Shown in pieces: positions 1 to 5,089 of a stretch of 20,389 nt of DNA. The DNA lies in the IMG/VR virus record IMGVR_UViG_3300044695_006483, positions 1 to 20,389 of that record, one strand, 5' to 3'. Under the pieces are notes generated by a model, which was not told where the DNA came from, ran no database searches, and worked only from the letters and a program-made list of their open reading frames with translations. The position numbers were made by a program, and so were the translations under genes. Each line of letters begins with the position of its first letter. The first letter of the stretch is position 1. The DNA comes from a virus.

Positions 1-211
1 CAAACTCACTAGGCGCCAGCCAGTAAGGATCTGCTTCTGTGTGGTGCGCAATGCTTAGCAACTGCAGGTCTGCAGTATGTTCCACTTCCACCATTAGGTT
101 GTCGCCAAGCAATACGTCAAGCGACGCTGGATTTTGCAATTCTGGGTTGTACGGTACCACCATTGCATGTTGCTTGCACAGGCGGCAGATCTCGTGGTCA
201 GGAATGATCAT
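1..211 (-). CDS. dCTP deaminase / dUTPase-family protein, N-terminal part (cut by window edge)
   Basis: The reading frame opens with ATG at 211 and stays open for 70 codons to the left edge, so the C-terminal part is missing. It begins MIIPDHEICRLCKQHAMVVP and contains NPASLDVLLGD (residues 27-37). This matches the N-terminal signature of the dCTP deaminase/dUTPase superfamily, where N-P-[AS]-S-x-D-[LV]-x-L-G leads into the trimeric beta core. Family members deaminate dCTP or hydrolyse dUTP to supply dUMP for dTMP synthesis, and phages often carry them. The start overlaps the endolysin stop as TGATG, so the gene belongs to the same transcript. The catalytic segment lies outside the window, so deaminase, diphosphatase and bifunctional forms cannot be told apart. 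The family call is fairly secure; the exact activity is inference. Confidence 0.8.
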   Translation of the reverse strand, partial: MIIPDHEICRLCKQHAMVVPYNPELQNPASLDVLLGDNLMVEVEHTADLQLLSIAHHTEADPYWLAPSEF

Positions 212-1260
212 CAATAATCCCAGCGGACTTTAGGACGGCCAGCGCGGATGCCAAGATGCACAAAGCCCTTGGGTGCGCCGTAGCCAAGACTATACGGCCA
301 TTCCTTGTCGCACCATGCCTGCAACTTATTGATGTCAACGCCTTGGATGTAGAAATCCACAGCGCCCACGTTGGGTGCGTTGTATAGGTGCTCTGAACTG
401 CTGGCGCCACCTACTGAGCGGTTGATCGCTGCTGGCCGATAACCGCTGGTGATGATGACAGGCTTGCCACCAAATACAGACCGTGCGCGCTCCATAAATG
501 CAGCCAGCTCGGCCGCTGTATTTACTTGGTGCTGTGCATCAAATCGCCGCACCTCTTGATTTAATGCAAACTCACCTAGCGTGATGTGCGGTGTGATGCG
601 CGCGCCAAACGAACTAGATGGCGTCAGCTTGGCCGGTTGCTGCTGCTGCTCAAGGTTGCCAGTGAATAGCCGTACCTCAGCGGCACGGCGCCTTGCAAGC
701 CCTTCTAGCGTCTTGCCATCAGCTTTGTCCCATTTAGGAAGCTCCTCTGGCACGACTACGCTGGGCGCCTCGCCAGCCGCCAGCCGCTTGCGCAGAGTTG
801 ACTCCTCTACGGCACCGAGCCCTACATTGAATGCCCAAGACACCAGCGCAGCTTGCTGGTTAGGCTTCCATGCCTTCATCAAAGGCAGCAAGCCAAACAG
901 GCCAGGGGCAAATAGGTTTTCGACTTGATTGCGCAGCAGCTCCTCGGCCATCTGCTGCGTGATCTTGTCGCCCATGCGCACTGGCGCATCAATTAACCGT
1001 GTCGCGCCATAGCCAATGGTTGGCACGCCAGCTGGGCAGCGGTATGCATCAAGTCGCAAATTTTCGAATTCGCGGATGATCTTGAGCGCTGGCTCCAACC
1101 ATGGCGCTGCAGGCGTTGCCGGTGCAGCGCGGAACAGTTCTAAGAACTCCGCCTGCTGCTCCGCGCTCAACCAATCCCATGCTGCATTCCATGCTGCAAT
1201 TTGATGCGGCTGTGGATTCTGCTTGTCGGTCCACTTAGCTGCTGTGAGGAAGTTGCTCAT
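211..1260 (-). CDS. Two-domain endolysin: GH24 muramidase plus M15-type peptidase
   Basis: A 349-aa probable peptidoglycan hydrolase that releases progeny. Residues about 10-45 (W-rich, helical) may be a wall-binding or spacer segment. Residues 58-200 look like a T4-type lysozyme: E66 in REFENLRLDAYRCPAGVPTI, then C75 and T81, give the E-8aa-(D/C)-5aa-T catalytic spacing, with Cys in place of the Asp of T4 lysozyme. AFNVGLGA at 143-150 and GLARRRAAEVRLF at 187-199 fit the C-terminal lobe. A Q-rich linker (EQQQQ, about 204-208) leads to a peptidase M15-like domain: TSGYRP (271-276), SSEH with H291, D302 in GAVDF, and GFVHLGI with H335. The H291-to-D302 spacing is longer than in a compact S-x-H-x(6)-D motif. 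No signal peptide is visible, so a holin is needed. The start overlaps the 89-aa gene's stop by 4 nt. Confidence 0.9.
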   Translation of the reverse strand: MSNFLTAAKWTDKQNPQPHQIAAWNAAWDWLSAEQQAEFLELFRAAPATPAAPWLEPALKIIREFENLRLDAYRCPAGVPTIGYGATRLIDAPVRMGDKITQQMAEELLRNQVENLFAPGLFGLLPLMKAWKPNQQAALVSWAFNVGLGAVEESTLRKRLAAGEAPSVVVPEELPKWDKADGKTLEGLARRRAAEVRLFTGNLEQQQQPAKLTPSSSFGARITPHITLGEFALNQEVRRFDAQHQVNTAAELAAFMERARSVFGGKPVIITSGYRPAAINRSVGGASSSEHLYNAPNVGAVDFYIQGVDINKLQAWCDKEWPYSLGYGAPKGFVHLGIRAGRPKVRWDY

Positions 1261-1526
1261 CGCTTGATAATGGCGGCTTTGATGGGGTCGTAGGCCAGCA
1301 CAACAAGGTCCAGCATGTCTTTATTTAACTTTCCGCCTGTGCCTTTAACAATGGCGCTGCTTATTGCACTTTGCACAACAGATGGTGGCGCTTGGTTCAT
1401 GAGCATTTTGGGCACCTCGGAGTCAAGCTGCTTGTAGATCCTGGGCAGCGCCTGCTCTAAGGCTTTGTCCATTGCCAACTTAAGCAGCACTTTGGCTAAA
1501 CGGATCAGCAAATGCTTCATGGTCAA
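1257..1526 (-). CDS. Conserved small phage protein of unknown function, lysis region (89 aa)
   Basis: I do not recognise a function. The N-terminal third (MTMKHLLIRLAKVLLKLAMD) is a strongly amphipathic, basic helix, not a clean membrane span. The middle (about 30-60) carries QAPPSVVQSAISSAI, and the C-terminus is helical with a basic end (AAIIKR). It starts in an ATGA overlap with the two-helix membrane protein upstream and overlaps the endolysin start downstream, so all three are probably translated together. It could be a lysis accessory protein or an interfacial peptide acting with the holin candidates. That role rests only on position. Confidence that it is a real gene is high because of its length, coupling and clean frame. 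Confidence 0.75.
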   Translation of the reverse strand: MTMKHLLIRLAKVLLKLAMDKALEQALPRIYKQLDSEVPKMLMNQAPPSVVQSAISSAIVKGTGGKLNKDMLDLVVLAYDPIKAAIIKR

Positions 1527-1768
1527 TCGGCCTTCCTGCTAAGGCTAATCAGGGTAGTTAGCACGCCCATGAGTACAGTTACGGTACGGGCGTCAATGTC
1601 ATTGCATCCCATTGGCGCAAGGTCGATTTCAGTAGTGCCGCTGTATTTGGCATACCACGGCCAGACTTGCGGCAGTACGTAAAAGCGACACGCACCCCAC
1701 TGCGCGGTAGCCATCATGGTCAGCACAACGGCCACACCAACAATCGAGCGCCACAGCCAGTTAGGCAT
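1523..1768 (-). CDS. Small two-helix membrane protein, holin candidate (81 aa)
   Basis: Two hydrophobic segments are visible: residues about 7-25 (SIVGVAVVLTMMATA) and about 61-76 (RTVTVLMGVLTTLISL). They flank a roughly 35-residue loop with two cysteines (C27 and C55) and the aromatic cluster VWPWYAKY. The segment PMGCNDIDARTVTVLMGVLT resembles a small-protein family I associate with cyanobacterial phages, usually left unnamed. Size, two transmembrane helices, a charged C-terminus (SRKAD) and a place directly before the endolysin fit a class II holin, but no family signature proves it. The start forms a TAATG overlap with the upstream gene. The soluble endolysin needs some such membrane partner, and this or the adjacent 87-aa protein is the likeliest. 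Confidence 0.7.
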   Translation of the reverse strand: MPNWLWRSIVGVAVVLTMMATAQWGACRFYVLPQVWPWYAKYSGTTEIDLAPMGCNDIDARTVTVLMGVLTTLISLSRKAD

Positions 1769-2031
1769 TAGCGCACCTGAGCCGATGGGCTGTGCTCAAA
1801 GTGCAGCTTGGGTGCGGCTGCGTTAATTACGAACGGGATTAAAAAACTCAAACCGATGGCGAGACCAACCCCGATGGCTACGCGGGTTTCAATCTCGCGG
1901 AGGCGGGAGAATACAGCAGCCATGTCGCCACGCTTTTCACTGAGTTGGATCAACACAGTCTCAAGCTTGCCTTCGAGAGAACCAAGCTTGTGGTAAATGT
2001 CCCCATGCGAGACATCATCGGCTGGTGGCAT
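1768..2031 (-). CDS. Coiled-coil protein with one C-terminal membrane helix, holin-accessory candidate (87 aa)
   Basis: Residues about 9-50 form a charged helical stretch with heptad-like spacing (GDIYHKLGSLEGKLETVLIQ, then MAAVFSRLREIETR). This is followed by one transmembrane segment at about 52-71 (VAIGVGLAIGLSFLIPFVI) and a short polar tail. The order coiled coil then C-terminal helix is that of XhlA-like haemolysin/holin-partner proteins, and the family resemblance is architectural only. It sits 26 nt after the 44-aa basic gene and overlaps the next membrane protein by TAATG. It is probably in the inner membrane with the coiled coil cytoplasmic. A structural membrane role in virion assembly is an alternative. 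Start ATG at 2031. Confidence 0.7.
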   Translation of the reverse strand: MPPADDVSHGDIYHKLGSLEGKLETVLIQLSEKRGDMAAVFSRLREIETRVAIGVGLAIGLSFLIPFVINAAAPKLHFEHSPSAQVR

Positions 2032-2057
2032 GGGAACAATTACGCCTCAGTAGTAGC

Positions 2058-2192
2058 CTAGCGACCTTGGCCTTTGCGCAGCTTGCGTGTACCACGGGGT
2101 TTGCTGTGCTGACCGTTGCCTTGGCGGGTGCGCTTGGGTTTGCCAGGTTGATGCTGGAGAGCCCCGGTGCCAGTTTTGCTGCGGACTGCCAT
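2058..2192 (-). CDS. Very basic 44-aa peptide
   Basis: Translation from ATG at 2192 gives 44 residues, beginning MAVRSKTGTGALQHQPGKPK and ending KLRKGQGR, with TAG at 2058-2060. It has 7 Arg, 6 Lys and 2 His, no Asp or Glu, and almost no hydrophobic residues, so it is probably disordered and polycationic. The pattern PKRTRQGNGQHSKP with a terminal RKGQGR resembles small conserved peptides I recall from cyanophage genomes (KRTRQG...RGQG type), whose function is unknown. The start overlaps the stop of the 83-aa gene as TAATG, and the next gene begins 26 nt downstream; both support it as a real gene. Nucleic-acid or envelope binding is a plausible inference only. Confidence 0.78.
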   Translation of the reverse strand: MAVRSKTGTGALQHQPGKPKRTRQGNGQHSKPRGTRKLRKGQGR

Positions 2193-2443
2193 TAGAGCGT
2201 GCCTTCATTCAGGGTTGCTTGGTAGGCGGCAATAACCTCGTCGGTCCACAACGCACCAGCGACTGCTTGCAGCTCTTCACACTCGCCGCTCACGTCGTCG
2301 CCAGGGGAGTAGGCGCTGCGATGGTAGGTGCGGCCCACCTCAACGCCATCCTTTTCAATGATGTCGGCCCGGCGGCATTGCAACTGGGAGTAGGGCGGGA
2401 TGATCTCGATTTTGTGTTCGTGGCGTTCGGTGAAGGTAGCCAT
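2192..2443 (-). CDS. Conserved hypothetical phage protein, 83 aa
   Basis: A soluble 83-aa protein with no visible signal or membrane segment. The N-terminal half (KIEIIPPYSQLQCRRADIIE) looks like a beta-rich core, with a charged middle (YHRSAYSPGDDVSGECEEL) and a helical end (ALWTDEVIAAYQATL). It resembles a hypothetical family I associate with cyanobacterial phages, placed after fibre genes. I do not know its function. The ATG at 2443 is preceded by a perfect GGAGGA eight bases upstream, the clearest ribosome binding site in the window, and the gene lies 62 bases after the 791-aa fibre. It could be a fibre-associated protein or an assembly factor. The gene call is secure; the role is unknown. 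Confidence 0.8.
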   Translation of the reverse strand: MATFTERHEHKIEIIPPYSQLQCRRADIIEKDGVEVGRTYHRSAYSPGDDVSGECEELQAVAGALWTDEVIAAYQATLNEGTL

Positions 2444-2451
2444 TAGAAACG

Positions 2452-2457
2452 TCCTCC
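2452..2457 (-). promoter_or_regulatory. Strong Shine-Dalgarno site before the 83-aa gene
   Basis: Minus-strand GGAGGA lies 8 nt before the ATG at 2443. It is a consensus anti-SD match. Many other genes here rely on overlaps and have weak or no SD, so this independent initiation site suggests that the 83-aa and 44-aa pair is translated on its own account. Confidence 0.75.
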
Positions 2458-2505
2458 AGACGTAGCGGGTTTAGGCCGTAGTTTTGAGCCGTTGCGGGCT
2501 GGGGG

Positions 2506-4881
2506 TTAGGAGGCGGTTTCGTACACGCCAGCAATAATAATGACTCCTGCTGTATCCACTGGCACAGTAGTTGCAGCACCACCGCCAACAGGAGCTTGGG
2601 TAATAATAACCTGCGTAGAATTAGGGTTTACATATGATTGCGGATAATTAGATGCAGTCATGGCAATGTTAGCCACGTACATGGTCATGGGAGGACTCGA
2701 AGTTGTTACATTTAGCGATGTAAAAGGCAGTCCGCTTATCCTCATGGCCCCCGTACCAGTGTGGGCGGACCAGTGCATGTATATTTCTATCCTCACGCAG
2801 TTGCCGATCTTTGTGTAACGGCCTGTTTGAGTGATGTAAGTTCCTGTTCCAGCAGTCGTCGCGCCAACAATCGTCGGCGTAAACGTCCCCTCTTCGTAGT
2901 CATTCAGCGCATTGGTCGCAGCGGTATCGCCGTTGAACTGGATGCCGCCTGTGCCAGAGGCCATGCGGAAGTAACGGTCAGTAGTAGTGAAGCGGGCTTG
3001 TTCTTGGTTGTTGGTTTGAAATACAAGCGGTAGGTATGTTCCAGTTCCAGTTACAGCTGAGGTCAGTGTGGCTTTTGTGCTATCGACAAATACGCCACTG
3101 TACGCACTGTTTCCTGGGTCGGAGTCGTTGAAAGAGTAAAAAGCACTAGTGACATTTGTGCCATTGGGGATGGCACCAACAACTGTTGGGCTGTTTCCAG
3201 CTGTAGTTTGAAAATATGTCCTACTGGAAAGAGTCGCATTACTGAAGTCAGCCTTAATCAGACCGCCACCTGCGATGGTGATGTCGCCTGCGCTGTCGAT
3301 GCGGAGGCGCTCCGTCGGGGTGCTAGCTCCGTCGGCGGTGGTGCTGAAGACCAGGCGGCCCGGCATGTCGTTGGCGCCTGGGGTGCCGTCTACTTGGGCA
3401 TAAATTTCAGCGGCCTTGGTTCTTATGTCTGTACCATCAGCGCCTGCAAAAGCAATGGTTCCTAAATTGTCATTAGATGCAACAATAGTGCTACTACCTA
3501 CAAGAGTTCCTCTAGTTCTTGCAAAATAAAAATAAGGGCCATCATATGCTGCAGATGCGCTATTTTGAATAGCAGATACACTTCCGGGAACAGTAGAAGT
3601 CCCCTCAAAGGTACTGGACAATGTATAGCCAACAGCAGAGCCCCCCTGAGGCTCACCTACGCGAGCAGTAGAATTCCCCACCAACAGCCTGCCGGAGCTG
3701 TCGATGCGGGCGCGTTCGGCTGAGCCTTGGAGGAAACCAATTGGCGCCGTGTTGCCTTCCGATTGCAGCGCAAAGCCACTTCCGGTCCAGTTACCAGATA
3801 CACCCGCGGGCAGCACGGTAAAGGTGCCGGTACTTGTGGCACGCATGGATCCAGTGAAAGATCCGTTGCCGTTTACATCTAGGGCGTAGCTAGGGCTTGT
3901 GGTGCCGATACCTACGCGGTTATTCGTCGCATCGACGTGCAGCGTGTTGGTATCAACGGTTAAGTTGCTGTCAAATACTGCAGCACCAGTGACATCCAGT
4001 GTGCCTGGGATGTCTACGTTACTAGTCCATTCGACACCCGTGCCTGCCGCGTCGGTTTGTAGCAGTTGTCTGGCAGCACCATCGGCGAGCTTGCTGACGG
4101 CAATCTCGGCTGTGGCACTGATGTCACCGTCAACGATGGTGGCATCGACGATATTGCTACTGGTGACCGTGCCGCTGGCAATCATCGTGCCAGTTACCGT
4201 GCCGGTGTCGCCGGTTGTTACCACCGTGCCAGTGGTGTCGGGCAGGGTGATGGTGCGGTCGGCGGTGGGATCCACCACGGCAATGGTGGTCTCGAAGCCG
4301 TTGGCGGTCGCACCCTCAAAACTCAGGCTACCGGCGGTGCCGATCTCGAGGTTGCCGGTGACAACGCCGCCAGTCAGGGGTACTGCAGCAGCGGCCAAGT
4401 CGTAGGCAGCTTTGACTGCCGTGCTCGAAGCAATCGTGGTAGCGCTGGTGGTGCTGGTGCTATCCGAGAGCTTGGATTGCAGGCCGGCGGGTGTTACGGC
4501 GCGGGCGGTGTCACTGCCGGTTTGGGTTTCGGCGTTGGTGGCCAGTTCCAGCAGACCTTGGACGGTGGTGCTGCCGGAAGGAGTGGTGTTCTGCCAAGCT
4601 GAGCCATCCCAGATCTTGACGCCCACGGGAGTAAGGCTCGTGTCCAGCCACACTTCGCCGGTGCTGTTGCCGGTGCTGCCGCCGCTGCCGGGGGTGGCAT
4701 TTGGGGCGGTCGTGCCAACGTGAACTGGGCCGATTTTGATAATCGTGGCGCCAGTGGAGTCCTTGAAGAACAGCCCCGGAGAGGTTGCGTTCGTGTTGAG
4801 CGCGATTTGACCGTCGGCAATGGCGGTTGTGGGGCGCTTGTTCGCGGTGCTCGAACGCAGACTCTTATGGGTAGATGCCAT
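2506..4881 (-). CDS. Mosaic tail fibre / spike protein (791 aa)
   Basis: A probable host-recognition fibre. Order: an N-terminal part (1-100) with IADGQIALNTNATSPGLFFK and a VWLD...KIWDGSAWQN module; AVTPAGLQSKLSD-like collar sequence (128-140); beta-rich repeats ending in LLQTDAAGTGVEWTS (273-287); a RVGIGTTSPSYALDV module (322-336); an SAERARIDSSGRLLVG module (387-402); a second block with VDGTPGANDMPGRLVFSTT and TERLRIDSAG (497-532); and a C-terminal DYEEGTFTPTIVG...GRYTKIGNCV...GAMRISGLPF domain (661-720). These modules are widespread in marine and freshwater phage fibres and are shuffled freely. ATG at 4881 has GGAG about 10 nt upstream. Base composition swings sharply along the gene, a sign of module exchange. 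No intramolecular chaperone peptidase motif was seen. Confidence 0.85.
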   Translation of the reverse strand: MASTHKSLRSSTANKRPTTAIADGQIALNTNATSPGLFFKDSTGATIIKIGPVHVGTTAPNATPGSGGSTGNSTGEVWLDTSLTPVGVKIWDGSAWQNTTPSGSTTVQGLLELATNAETQTGSDTARAVTPAGLQSKLSDSTSTTSATTIASSTAVKAAYDLAAAAVPLTGGVVTGNLEIGTAGSLSFEGATANGFETTIAVVDPTADRTITLPDTTGTVVTTGDTGTVTGTMIASGTVTSSNIVDATIVDGDISATAEIAVSKLADGAARQLLQTDAAGTGVEWTSNVDIPGTLDVTGAAVFDSNLTVDTNTLHVDATNNRVGIGTTSPSYALDVNGNGSFTGSMRATSTGTFTVLPAGVSGNWTGSGFALQSEGNTAPIGFLQGSAERARIDSSGRLLVGNSTARVGEPQGGSAVGYTLSSTFEGTSTVPGSVSAIQNSASAAYDGPYFYFARTRGTLVGSSTIVASNDNLGTIAFAGADGTDIRTKAAEIYAQVDGTPGANDMPGRLVFSTTADGASTPTERLRIDSAGDITIAGGGLIKADFSNATLSSRTYFQTTAGNSPTVVGAIPNGTNVTSAFYSFNDSDPGNSAYSGVFVDSTKATLTSAVTGTGTYLPLVFQTNNQEQARFTTTDRYFRMASGTGGIQFNGDTAATNALNDYEEGTFTPTIVGATTAGTGTYITQTGRYTKIGNCVRIEIYMHWSAHTGTGAMRISGLPFTSLNVTTSSPPMTMYVANIAMTASNYPQSYVNPNSTQVIITQAPVGGGAATTVPVDTAGVIIIAGVYETAS

Positions 4882-4918
4882 TCCCTTAACTCCGGCCGGA
4901 CGGGATTACACCAGTAGT

Positions 4919-5089
4919 TTAATACTCGCCGTCATCGAGGACGACATCGTAGGTCTCGAAGACGTAGGTGAAGTCGCGCCAGGCCGTGTAGTAGTTGGGT
5001 GCCTGCACTTTCAGCAGTACGTCCCCAGGCTGGCCGCCGATGGGGACGTTTTCGGCGCTGTAAACAAAGGACTCTGTGCGGTGTGACAT
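4919..5089 (-). CDS. 56-aa fibre-associated protein between the two fibres
   Basis: The ATG at 5089 follows the TAA of the 984-aa fibre with no gap (TAA then ATG), and the frame ends with TAA at 4919-4921. The product begins MSHRTESFVYSAENVPIGGQ. Its centre, GGQPGDVLLKVQAPNYYTAW, matches the common fibre motif GGxxGxVLxKxxxxxYxxxW seen in many tail fibres. It ends DVVLDDGEY, closely echoing the VVDDGTY that ends the upstream fibre. It is acidic towards the C-terminus and has no membrane segment. Likely roles are a small fibre cap or adaptor, or a detached fibre module. The function is inferred from motif and position only; the gene call rests on the abutting start, the clean frame and the shared motifs. 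Confidence 0.75.
   Translation of the reverse strand: MSHRTESFVYSAENVPIGGQPGDVLLKVQAPNYYTAWRDFTYVFETYDVVLDDGEY

Noticed and set aside
2461-2505. A terminator between the 791-aa fibre and the 83-aa gene
   Set aside because: Only a 4-bp AGCC/GGCT hairpin and no T tract is visible.
3899-4405. A 168-aa plus-strand open frame with a hydrophobic Val/Pro/Ser-rich product
   Set aside because: It lies entirely opposite the 791-aa fibre; the composition is the complement of Thr/Ala/Gly-rich fibre codons, and there is no ribosome site or neighbour to support it.
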